The notes under the pieces were generated by a model. That model made no database searches. It worked only from the letters and a program-made list of their open reading frames with translations, and was not told the origin of the DNA. This document shows positions 36,883-48,605 of a stretch of 64,000 bases of DNA, piece by piece. Source of the DNA: Dipteris shenzhenensis (Eukaryota > Polypodiophyta > Polypodiopsida > Gleicheniales); NCBI GenBank assembly GCA_047967505.1, contig CM106539.1; one strand, written 5' to 3'. The translations under genes and the position numbers were made by a program. Position 1 is the stretch's first letter, and every line of letters begins with the position of its first letter.

Positions 36883-37067
36883 CTCCTTTTTACAGGGAAT
36901 AAAATGAGCATGTTTACTCAGCCTATCTATAACAATGAAAATCTGCTCAAACTAACCAACCTTGGGGAAACCTGACATAAAATCCATTGTAATGTGTTCC
37001 ACCTTTCAGAGGGAATAGGCAAAGGTTGCAAAAGACCAGCAGTCTTACTTGTGTCAGATTTAATGCC

Positions 37068-38480
37068 CTAACATACCTCACATTGTTGAACAAGGGTTGA
37101 AACTTCTTTGCGAAGTTTAGGCCAATGGAAGTACCTCTCAATATTGTCAATGGTCCCTCTAATGCCTCTGTGTCCTAAATATGGACACACATGTAACTCA
37201 CTCATGATTAGATACCGAAATGTTTTGGGTACACATATGGCACATCCCAAAAATAAGTATCCATCCACGATGGAATAAACCTCTAATCCCCCGACCTCAT
37301 TATGCTGAGTCTTCCCATAAATGTCAGCAAAGTCCTCATCTAAACGATAAGCTTCAACCATTGCTCCTAATGATTTCTCCTTAATCACAAAAATGTGATT
37401 AACTTGGGGCCGTCTACTCAAAGCATTAGCTACTAAATTCTCCTTTCCTGGCTGATATTCAATATTTGGTTGTCCAAAGGATTGAATATATTCTGCCCAT
37501 TTGATTTGCCTTGAAGAAACAATGGGTTGAGAAAACAAGTGCTTGATACTTTGATGGTCAATCTTAATCTTGAAAGCAGAACCATATAAATAATGCTTCC
37601 ATAACTTTAAAGCATGAATGACAGCCAACAACTCCTTCTCATACGTGATATATTTCAATTTAGCCCCTTGAAGTTTTCTACTCTCATAAGCAATGGGATG
37701 CCCTCCTTGCATTAACACTGCCCCAATCGAGGTACCACACTCGCATCCGTACATACAAGAAAGAACTCTTTGTCCATGTCCGAAAGTGTTAACACTGGTG
37801 TAGTGACCAAGGTTCTCTTAAGCTCCTCAAAAGCTACTTGGTGAACCTCTCCCCACTAATACAAGGAATGCTTCTTCAACAAATCTGTTAGTGGAGAAGC
37901 AAGACGAGCAAAATTCTTAATGAATCTGCGATAATAACTACACATCCCTAGGAAGGATCTCAGCTCATGTATATTTTTGGGTATTGGCCATTCAACTATG
38001 GCCTTGACCTTTTTAGGATCAACCCGAATTCCCTCAGCAGACACAATGTGTCCCAAATACTCTATTTCTGTCTTGAAGAACTCACTCTTCTTTGTATTTA
38101 GGAACAAGCGATCCTTCCTAGGAGCTCCATCACCTTAGCAAGGTGATTCTTATGCTCTTTCTCATTTTGGCTGAAAACTAAAATGTCGTCAAAGAACACT
38201 ATGATAAATTTTCTCAAGTAGGGTCGCAAAACCTTTCTCATCAGCCTACTAAAAGTGGCTGGAGCATTAGTTAGGCCAAAAGGCATGACCAAAAACTCAT
38301 AATGTCCAGTGAGTGTGAAAAGCAATCTTATGTTCATCCCCAGCTTTCATCCAAAGTTGGTCATAAGTTTATTCAAAGCACGGTAAGCTATACACATATG
38401 ATATGATCCATCCTTCTTCTTGACCAATAATACAGGTGCTCCAAATGGAGAACTGCTTGGTCAAATCAGGCCTTTTTGCA
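37068..38480 (-). pseudogene. gypsy reverse transcriptase and RNase H with palm deletion
   Basis: Preserved blocks are [16 protein letters not shown], then [25 protein letters not shown] (catalytic pair retained), the EYLGHIVS and SFLGMCSYYRRFIKNF connection, and RNase H. An H2C2 zinc region, HVCPYLGHRGIRGT to QQCEVC, ends the stretch. Between [10 protein letters not shown] and the [11 protein letters not shown] block, near 38340-38360, the segment that should carry the first catalytic Asp and the GYHQI motif is missing. Stops and frameshifts add to this. Confidence 0.85.
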
Positions 38481-38488
38481 ATAGATCT

Positions 38489-38803
38489 TCAATTTGTTCT
38501 TCTACCTCCTCCATTTCTATCCGGAGCTACTAGAAAATCCCTTCGATCTCTATATTTTTGTATACAAAAATGAATATTCCGTACTATGGATGTGTCTTCT
38601 TCATTGTGTCCCCTAAAAGCTCCTGAGAGCGACATGTTTTTTACAGGTTCTGGTTTAAGATGCAATAATTTTACCAATCTATCACTCACTAAGTCATAAT
38701 TACATCCATCGTCTAGGAGAACCACTATTCTCTGTCCATTCACGAATCCATACACCTTAAAAAGATCATGAGGCCCAAAGGTATTGGGCTGAATGGATAG
38801 CAT
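38489..38803 (-). pseudogene. gypsy retropepsin-like domain
   Basis: The domain starts near FGPHDLFKVYGFVNGQRIVVLLDDGCNYDLVSD. The usual active-site triad D-S/T-G appears as D-D-G and the following Ala as Cys. This probably inactivates the protease that would process the polyprotein. Confidence 0.7.
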
Positions 38804-38889
38804 TCACTATTGGCTCAATCGTCACGGTAGACTTCAAGGGTGACAAGGTAGAAGCCTCACCCTCCTGCTTGGATGCCTTGGCTTTCCCT

Positions 38890-39771
38890 TTTACTGAATT
38901 CGTCTTAGCAATCTTAGCCAAGAGGACGAGACACTTATGCCATACGTGCCCTGGCTTATGTTTCTTACACCCGAAACATTTTCCTTAATCAACTTCCTCT
39001 TCTCTTCGTCCGTCATAAAAAGAATTGGCACCCATCTAGGACGTGATTGGCTGTTCACATTCCTTACAAGAGCTTTACCCTTTCCTTTATTATTCTTAAA
39101 CCGGTTTGGTTTTCTAAAAGTGGGTATATTGTTGGTCTTAGATGATGACCCACCCTCCTTATTGAAGGGTTTATGAGGATTCAATTTCCTCTCGGCTATT
39201 TCAACCAACTTAGTGAGGTCCTTAAGCGTCGTCAGGTTAAACGTTTCAACCTCGTACCTTACTTTTGGGCTTAAGGCTGCTAAATACTTCTTTCTCCTAT
39301 CTTCCTCACTCTTTTCGCATAACTCTAGAGAGAGTTTCCAAAATCTGGCTATAAAATCTACATTACTCTCATTATTGAACTACCTAAATCTCTCCCAACG
39401 AAAGGTTAGGTTCTCTTCATGCCTTGGTGGCATGAGAGTGGCTTTCAGTTGCTCCACGAACTGAGCCCATTCATGAATAGGCTCTTTTCCTGTTTGTGAC
39501 AAAGACCACCACATAGAGCATCCTTCTGCAGATGCAATGTGGCAAGAGCAAGCTTCTCTTGCTCGGTCTTGTCTTGATGGGCAAAGTATAGCTCAAAATG
39601 GTGAATCCAATTGAGGATTTTGTCAGCCTCCCTTGCCCCATCATATTTGGGGAACTCAATTCTCTCTCGCGGTTGAAATTTGGACCTCTTAGAAGAGGTA
39701 CTCAACTCTTCATCCCCAAAGTTTAAAGTCCTCTTAGTCCCTAATCTTGTCATAATGGACTGCTCAATCAT
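38890..39771 (-). pseudogene. gypsy gag region
   Basis: The capsid-type segment carries FPKYDGAREADKILNWIHHFELYF followed by a basic linker. A knuckle-like CFGCKKHKPGHVWHKC lies in a shifted frame near 38930-38980. Gag would form the particle around element RNA. At least one frameshift separates capsid from knuckle. Confidence 0.75.
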
Positions 39772-40860
39772 ATTGCTAACCTGAAAAATCAGCTTATCAA
39801 CAAGAGTCTCCTCTCTTCTTCTTTCACTTGGATTATAATCCGTGCGCGCTAGGTTGAAGGCATAAACTCATCACCTTGTTCTTGGCTGGTCTCATTTCTT
39901 CTTCCATTACGAAAGGAGAACTCCCTATCAAGAGGTTTTTAAAGGAGAGACTGCTGTAAAGCTATTTGTGGGTTATCATACTCAAGATGTGTGTAACTTT
40001 CACCTAATCCATCCTCTTCAAGAGAGAGTGAAGGTGTTCTTTCTCTCTCTCCTTGGGGTAATGGAGGGAAAGGAATAAGTTCATTGTTATATTCCCCTTT
40101 CCCTTCCATTCTTTCCTTTTAGTAATATAAGAGAGAAAATGACTTGCTGTAATTTCAAAAAAGGGATTTATTTTACAGCAAAAGTCAGTGTTATAGAGTT
40201 GGTAGTACTAATTCGACTCCCGCTTCGCTTGTGTTGAGAAGACACTTAAAATGACCTGTTCTTCCTTCTCTTTTAAGCTTTTCTTCTTGTATTTCTGTTG
40301 TAAACTGATACACTCCATTTGGGCTACTTCTTTTGAGCAGATTGGAGCTCTAGATACCGTTATAGGAGGTACTTGATGGGTGGATCACCCCCTTAAAATT
40401 TTGTTCCGATCCAACTTTCCGTTGGGGAGAACAAGGGGGGTCTCTTTTCCTCACGATTTAAGGATTTTAAGGATGCATTCACGCAGGGGGGAGGGAGGGA
40501 GGGTCACCCCATTCACCGTTCAAGACAAAAAATTTTCAAATAAATCCCGTGTTTCAAAACCTCAAGAATTCAAGGTTGAGCGAGAAAGAGATGTTTACAA
40601 CCCAAAAAGTGTGTTGTGCTCTGTGCAGGCTACGCTGTTCACATAACATGCGTGTCGTCAAGGTTCCATCGTCAAATTTCGTTATCTCGTGTTCCCTGAC
40701 CATGCCTTCTTCTGCGACTTCCATATCTACTCCCGTCGTCCTTCTCTTCCGTCATTCGCAACTATCACGGACCGTGCCTCCCACTAGTGCTTCTGTCACG
40801 TTCGCCATGATTCTGCACATTGCTCTCGCCCTCTTCTCGTCCCGATCGTGAACCCTTGCC

Positions 40861-40872
40861 GCTCTGATACCA
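40861..40872 (-). other. primer-binding site (initiator methionine tRNA type)
   Basis: GCTCTGATACCA on the plus strand reads TGGTATCAGAGC on the element strand, the usual plant site complementary to the 3' end of initiator tRNA-Met. It lies two bases inside the 5' LTR. Confidence 0.9.
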
Positions 40873-40874
40873 AA

Positions 40875-41396
40875 TGTGAAAAACCAAACTTTTCGAGAAT
40901 ACAAATGTGTTCAATGCATGCATAATTTGAATGCCAATTGGCCCTCCAATGGGAAAGAGCGCCCTCGTGAGAATACTTATTTCTATTTCGACCTACATGC
41001 AAGGTGGAAGAGAGATGGCGGATGAATGCAATGTGGTAGAGAGCATTCTACATGAGATTCACATTGAAAGGGTGATACCCTTTCATTACTGTCCCTTGAG
41101 ATCACTCAAGTTCCATCTTCCCATTTACACCTATCCTTATCCTATGACCCATGCACCTACCATTCAATGCACTCTAATGCACCATTTCCCTTTCCTATTG
41201 CCCCTAGGACCTAGACACGTGTGCACATCTTTCCTACTAATCCTTGGCAAATGTAACATAGTTTTGGTGATACTATTTACACCGCTTGATCGATCATAAA
41301 TACAAACATATAACCCCACCATCAAATTGACGCCCAACAATAATAAGATTCTAATGACTATTAATTCACTAAATAATCATTTCTCTTGTCATGACA
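40875..41396 (-). repeat. 5' LTR of the gypsy element
   Basis: This is the 522-bp LTR at the gag end. It has the same terminal bases as the 3' LTR and includes the roughly 41-bp segment missing there. It would contain the element promoter, read on the minus strand. Confidence 0.9.
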
Positions 41397-41526
41397 CTAC
41401 GTACGCAACGTGGGCTACGAGTGGTGTGCCCTCTTAGTAGCCAACTTTTGCATTTGAACTTTTTTTAGGGGTTGACCTTCCTATAATGCCAACCGACTGT
41501 TTTTCACAAAAAAAAAAAGGCAAGCA

Positions 41527-43394
41527 AGATTGCCCTACTCATGCAAGGCAACATAGTTCTCAATGTCGCAAGGACGTTCACTCTCTTTGACTAAGATTAT
41601 GTTGCACAAACCCTTGCATCAATGGTGTTTTGCATCCATAGCGAGATAGTATCGAGAAATTGTTACACTCTATGGAAGAAACTCAAATTTCAATCTAGGT
41701 GCTCATGAGCATGCACAAAAAGGGAAGCCGACCACCTTTAGTACACCGAGGTTACCTACCCCTCCCAACTTTGGTGTGGGCTATTATTATCACATGCAAA
41801 ACTATGGCTTGGTCCACATGCTTGCACCTTCAATCTCATCAACAAGATGAGCTTTTGGATTCAAAGCTAGCAGATCTAGCAGATTATATAGCAGGTGTGT
41901 GGAGGACACAATTCAATCCACTATCTTCTTGACCAGCGTTGTGTTCTAAATCATCTCGGTGCTTCCACCAGAGTTGTATGGACCACTTGATATATTAGTT
42001 CCATTTTTTCTTCACACAAGGATTAAATGGGATTGGGAATAGCCAAGGTGGTATGATAATCTCTCCGGTCCAGGAGGTTTGGGATCATCGATCCAAAGAT
42101 GAAGAACAAGTCCCTATTAGTGCAAGCTCCCCTTTTGTGAAAAACCCTAAGGCATGGGGGCACTTGGCAACACTCTTTTCAAATGAAATTTATCATGCAG
42201 ACTTGGCAGTGTGTCCCTTCAAGCCTTCCCGTGCTTACCCCTAGTGCAAAGAGGAAACATGTCAGCCCAGGACCTCCAATTAACTACGATCCTAACATAT
42301 TGGTATTTGGTAGCGTAGCTGTCCCTAACAGTTGGAATATTTGCACACAAACAGGAAGGCTGCTTCCACCTACGGTGTCAAAAGGTAAGTATTAACATTA
42401 ATCACAAATCACATCAATGTGCAACAGACATGCTAAATGACCATTTCCCTAGCAGACATTACAGGCATTACACGGTGCCAGTATTGCAGTATCAAAACAG
42501 CTTAACAATCCAAAGGAAAATCCAGTCAAGAAAGGCCCCTACCATCCTCGAACTTGGGGTAGTTATAACATTTCCAGCCGTACATATACCTCAATTCAAC
42601 AAACTGTGACATCTGGAGAGGCAAGTACATAGCACCATCTATCACTTGCAAAGTCACTGAAAAAAGACGCGGGAACAACATATAGTCCCATCCTTATTTA
42701 GATCACAGTTTCGATCTGCTTTCATGGAAACTATACCAGAAACACCTTGTAAAGACCATCGCGTTCTTTATAGGGCCAAAAATCAGCTTGAAAACAAATA
42801 GTAACCGATAAGCTCCGAGCAAATATGGACAGTAAATATTAACATTAATCACTAAATGAAAGTGAGTAAACGGAAGACATAAAAAATTGACCATCTCCTT
42901 AGTGGACAGAATGAGACAGTGAGTTGTGTGCATCATACATACATTACAAAAACTAAAAAACTGACACTATACAAAGCCACTGCACAACACATAATATCAC
43001 CTGTATTGTGATATAGAAAGATGCAATGCACCTTTGAGAACAATACAAAAATCAATAAAAGTTCCAAATTGTCATCATAAAGAGTGCACATTCACCCCAC
43101 TTCCGCCTTAACCCTTAAGGGCCTTCTGCTACACAATTGAAGGCGTATATTTGGGAACACAAAAGCTGTATTTGCTTTAGGTATCATGGAGAGCAAACAA
43201 AAAATCTGCAGTGTATTGCTTATTATTGCATCAGTGTGCCAATCAGCTATATTATGAATGTTTTGTACGACTGGCAACCATCAAAACTGATAAATAGAAT
43301 GACAAGCATGAATGAGCTTCCAACAAACTCAATATATTTTTGTGATCTTTGATCTAAAATACAATGAGTGTAGCGAGATTACTTGATTCCATAT
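41527..43394. other. intergenic sequence with one exon-like frame and the ACL gene 3' flank
   Basis: An open plus-strand stretch at 42235-42390 reads as a compact, compositionally normal peptide (INYDPNILVFGSVAVPNSW) and is followed by a good donor, GTAAGTATT, at 42385. I could not name its family or find neighbouring exons. The last few hundred bases before 43395 should hold the ACL 3' untranslated region. No other gene is recognised. Confidence 0.4.
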
Positions 43395-46300
43395 TCACTT
43401 TGTATACAGTACATCTTCCCATGGATGACGGTAGAGTTGCTGCTTCAAACGTTTCTGGTCAAATGTGTGACTGCCAAACGTTAACACAACCACATCAGTC
43501 AAAAAATGAAGATAGCAAATTAGAGACCTAAAGACGCTTTGAACTTACTAAAACATTGCAAATCATCAAGGAGCACATTATGCTAAAAAATGAAATAGCA
43601 TACCCTATTAAGCCAATCGTGCGAGCAAGTACAAACAAGCCATTGAGATATCCAATCCCAACTATCTCATCAATCTCTTGCTGTGTGAACATGGAACTGC
43701 TCACCAACAGATCTAGAAAGAGGGAGCCAATAGCACCATCTACATTTAAGACCAGGTTGTTTGCCTTTGTAAGTGTATACTTCTCCACTTTCAATGCATA
43801 GTCCAGATATTTAACAGCCGGGAAAAATGTTCGGCCATACTGCTGCAGAAGCTCCACTCTTTTGTCCCTGTTGTCTGCACTTTTGATTCTGTTACATTAT
43901 CACAAATAGTGTATAAGATTCCAAGATCGTCCAATAATATACCACTTGTAAGACTGGAAGAATAAACACATCTAGATGAATCAAGGATCATGCCCAAACT
44001 CATCTCAAAAGAAAACAAGCATTCCAATAATCGATAAGCATAAATTCCAACACATAGCAACGCCTAGCTATTATGATATCTCATAGACATCACACACATC
44101 AGCATCCATTTACAACAAAGCCTTCATAAAACTAAAAAACATGCCATCCTCTAAAAAGATGCTTGAATTGAATGTTGATAACCAGATCCTAAGGAAAACT
44201 AACCTGTGACCGATTCCAGGAACTCGAATACCCTTTTTCTTCATTGATTCAACGTAGTCATAGGGTGTGAGACCCTAAGCAATCCACATGGGAAAGACAC
44301 AAAGACTCAGGCCTCTTGCTTAAAGCTGTTCAGCCTTGTCGTGCTGTATGCCAAAGAGCCATGCAAAGATATGTACTACTAGTGAATACAAATGAAGTAC
44401 TTTCAAGAACCACCACACTAAATGATGTGGTGATCTTCATGCCTTCCACCAATAAGCAGCTGAGGAGTATGAGATGCCAGTTGAGACCACAATCACAAGC
44501 ATCAATCACATGAGAGCAGACTACAGCATGAAAACGAGAGAGGAATCCTGGCAAAGCATGTAGCCTTATCAAAAATCACCTGGTCGCAAGCATCCTTAAA
44601 ATATCGTGCAGCATCATCTATTGCTCCACCAAAGCGGGGTCCAATCGTGAGAAGACCTGCTCAAATCAAGAAATTTGGAACATATCAATATTTTTACTTA
44701 GTCGTGAAAGTTACCATCAAGTGTATTGGAAGGCATCATTGACAGATATCCAGACACCAACCTGATACCAAGCATGACACAAGATCCTTTCCAGCACGAG
44801 CTGTCACAATTGTGTTGTGGGCACCAGAAACACATGGCCCATGGTCAGCACAAAGCATGATGCACATCTGTACGAGCCAACGGGAAGTGCACAAGGTGTC
44901 AATGCACATCCCTTTTAGTGACAACATTATACAAAACATAATCTCAATAGCCACAGCTAGGGACTTGCCTCAATAAACTTGGTACAATAGCGAGGTAGAC
45001 TGCGCTTAAACCAAAGGAGAGAGATAACATCCCCAACACCGTTATCATTTTCGATAAGCATTGACATTTTGACCCCTGCATATGTAGCCTCCTCACCTGA
45101 ACAATACAAGTCAGCATTCAGGATGTAAAGCAAGTAACAAACTAAAAACTTTTGCAAACAGGCCAGTTATTTTCTTAAACAATGGCATCTTCAATTACAA
45201 AGGGTATGCACTTCTCAGATACTACTATTGCAGGTACTTACTCGTGATGCAAAAACACTGGATCTCAAATATTCTTACCTCTGTCATCACATATTGTTGA
45301 GATGATATGAGTGGGGGCACGAACTTTTCCATTTTTGATAGCCACACTTAGATCTTGAGGCACAGGTGGTGGTTTGAACTCTGGACTAGGGGTGATCACA
45401 CCCTTTTCTACCTGGCACAGTTCAAACTACTTGTGTCAATACTGACTCTCCATCGAACTAAGCACATATATCTAGACAAATCTAGGAACATGCCTAAACT
45501 CATCCTCTGAAAACACAATACAATGTGCAGTTTCAATCTCATGACAGTCAACTCATAAGGTTGAAGACCATGAAATCCATCACGCATAGCAAGGACTAGC
45601 TACTATGACAGCCCACTGACATCATCAGCACCCAACTGTGGGCGTAGACCACGGTATGAACATATGCTCTCACACATGCATATTTACACAGCCACACATT
45701 CTTGAGCAACCATGTATAAAAACGCTCAAATTCTAAGATAAAAATGCTTGGACAAACTAGCTAATAGAGTCATGCACCACTTGCAATATCGACACTTCAC
45801 AAGGTGTAATTTGCATGTCCGTTTATACGGCAGAAACCTATATCTAGATGAATCCAGGAAGATCACCAAACTCATCCCCTGAAAACACAACAAATTGCAA
45901 TTTCAATCTCATGACAGTCACACAGGTTGAAAACCATAGACTCCATCATGCATGGCAGGGACTAGCTATGATGACATCCGTATTGATGTCATCAGCCACC
46001 AACATTGGGTGTACATCACAGGATAAACATATGTTCTCTCACACATGTATCCACACACCTACACATATTCGAGCACCACATATACAAAGGTCCTACTGAG
46101 TTTCTGTCAGCACTCTGGAGGTAAGGGGCCAGGGCAGACTCGTTAGAAAGGCTAGCACTAAAGGATAAGGTGTACATCATAGTATGGCATTCTGTCAGCA
46201 CTCTGGAGGTAAGGGCAGGCTCATGACAAAGGCTAGCACTAAAGGATAAGGCTAATCAAAATCAAAAAGTAGTCCACATTCAGTTCATTCAAGGACAAAC

Positions 46301-48570
46301 TAAGTACATGACCAAAGATGGAAGGATGAGCTGACTGATAAGCTTCAAACCATAAGCTTAAAAAAGCTTAGTGAAAACATGCTAGTCTGAACAAAGACAA
46401 CCTATTTACATTGTCAGCATCCAAAAGTAGGTGTATGAGACAAGTACAAAGGTGATACGCAATTCACTATCCTTACGAATTTATCATACCCACATGATGG
46501 ATCTATTTATCTTCTGCAAACTGAAAGGCTAACACTAGATACCAAATCTTATCTAATGGCATTATTATAATAACATCAGTGCCCAGAAGTGGGTTCACCT
46601 CACATGCATGAAAGGCATGTGTGCTTCAAATTCATAATTTTGTAAAACTTCTGATTGTACGGCGTGTCTACAGAGACTAAGAGTAACTTCAACTGTGATG
46701 GAGAAAGCACTAGAGAGGAAACCTATTATGCACAATCATTGAAACATCATTCAGTCACCAACTGTTGGAAAAGGCACTTTCATCACTTCATCATGCTTAT
46801 TTACAATTTCCCAAAAAAAAAACGAGAAAGGGGGGGTTGGGGGGGGGGGGAGGGGCATACACAGACTTCAGCCCAAAAAGACTCACCAAACTCGTGTAAA
46901 TCTCCTTGATCAAAGGTTCCAGGCCCTCAAAGGAAGTTGGCACATGAGCACCAGCTTCTTGCAGAGCATTGTTCTTTGCGTGGGCTGATTCCATATCACC
47001 ACCACTCTTTGCACCCTGTACTCTACAACAGTTAATACTCAAACAAACAGTCAACAGAGCTTACGTCTGTTACTGAGCTGAAGCGTACCCACATTACTTA
47101 TAAACAAAAAACCAAGACTGGCAGGTAAAGATCAGCCACTTTAGCTATGTTTACATGGATTTCCCTGGATCATGATACAAAATAAGCCTAAAAGAATAAA
47201 TTGTCAATGTTAAAGAAAAAAAAAATTTAACCATATACCCCCCCTTTCCCCCGCAAAGTGTTTGTGACTCGCTCTGAAAGTGAGAACAACAAACATATAA
47301 AACAGGTTGCCAGTGGCTAGATCTTCCACAATTATAATAGTTTCCCTATTAGGTGCTAATTTAAGGTCCTTACACCACCCACCCTTGAGGCCACCATAGC
47401 CCATGCATAGGTTCCAGTTTGAAATATCCATTGATGCAAGCAATCACTATCCTCTCCCCTCTGTTCACGATAAATACCTCTCTTTCTCATGTAGATTCTT
47501 TTATGCGTTCATTGTGAGCATAAAGTTAACAGCAGTCAACCTGAACAGGACCTTTCAAAATCGAAAATGCCAAACAGTTGGAACTCACCGCATGGCCAAA
47601 CTGCACCTCAGACGTGAAGAGGCGTGCACATGTACCACTAACCCATGCAACCACAGGTTTGGTGACTTTCCCTTGCTTCAAGGCTTCTACAAGTGAATAC
47701 TCATCTCGACCACCAAGTTCGCCAAGTACCACTACCATTTTAATCTGTAAGAATACCACAGAATCACAAAACTATACAAAAATATATTGAAACTCTTTCA
47801 ACAAACAGCAATGGCACACAACATCAATAGACACCAAATGGAAATATTACCTGTGCAATATTTTGGTACCGAAGGACATGATCTGACAGAGTAGATCCAG
47901 GAAATACATCCCCACCAATCGCAATGCCTGCATTGGGTAGTCCAAAGATAAGATTCACTGCACAAACAAGCTGCCCAAGTCTAAAAAAGACAACAAAGCA
48001 TAGATCCTCTGATTAATGTTCAAAAGGTATAAATTTGGTCATGGTTTTCCCCGTCTTCATAAAAAGCATGGGGAAATACTACTTCTATCTTGCTTGTAAG
48101 GCATTCCACTAAACAGCCACCCATTGAATTAAATTCACATAAAGGGAAGCCAAAAGCTACTCACAAATCTCTCAAAATGCAAGTGAACTGAAGTGTTTAC
48201 TAATTGAACAGCAGCCGACAGTTTTTATGCACAGAAGAGATTTGTAAAGACTGAGAAACCAACCTTCATAAATACCATCTGTAGTTCTTGATATAATTCG
48301 GTACAGTTCATTGGACATACCACCCTGTCAGGTCAAAAATTGAACAAATTGAAACAGGTGCCAATCAAAATCCACTAATCAAGTCAAATAGCTGGCATTC
48401 CTGGTACTCACTGATTTGGAAACAAACCCCACAGAGCCGGGGCGATAAAGCTTGCTTTCGATGATATTCTCGAGAGTGCCTGCAGTATCACCGATTTTGA
48501 ATGCACCTGCCTGAATTCCACCTACAGTAGCTGGGCCAATAATCACCTACCAACATGCCAGAATTAGTCC

Positions 48571-48605
<35 letters not shown>

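Larger units (their letters stand above)
35346..41396 (-). mobile_element. Ty3/gypsy chromovirus-type LTR retrotransposon, structurally complete but dead
   Basis: The LTRs are 35346-35824 and 40875-41396 (TG...CA ends). Flanking 5-mers are CTACA (35341-35345) and CTACG (41397-41401), a duplication with one mismatch. On the element strand the primer site TGGTATCAGAGC follows the 5' LTR, and the purine tract GCACGAGGGAG abuts the 3' LTR. The gene order is gag, protease, reverse transcriptase, RNase H, integrase, then a chromodomain-like tail. Frameshifts, stops and an internal deletion in the reverse transcriptase make it inactive. It is nested in the plus-strand LINE. Confidence 0.93.
32570..41518 (+). 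mobile_element. 5'-truncated LINE with poly(A), host for two later insertions
   Basis: This is a second LINE lineage on the plus strand. Pieces run in order: DLRDALTQMKKDKFPRRDGF, then WRPITMLDISCKILAK. DFDKAYDRI lies at about 33003 and CFADDLVVF at about 33305. LLRAFLWDEENG and a zf-RVT block, CGLCGRAFEPVKHLFGEC (near 34930-34985), follow. The tail continues past a nested gypsy element to an A11 run at 41508-41518. GGCAAGCA occurs at 32562-32569 and 41519-41526 and is a plausible 8-bp target-site duplication. The copy is 5' truncated and full of stops. A TIR element (33998-34299) and a Ty3/gypsy element (35346-41396) inserted into it later. Confidence 0.8.
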
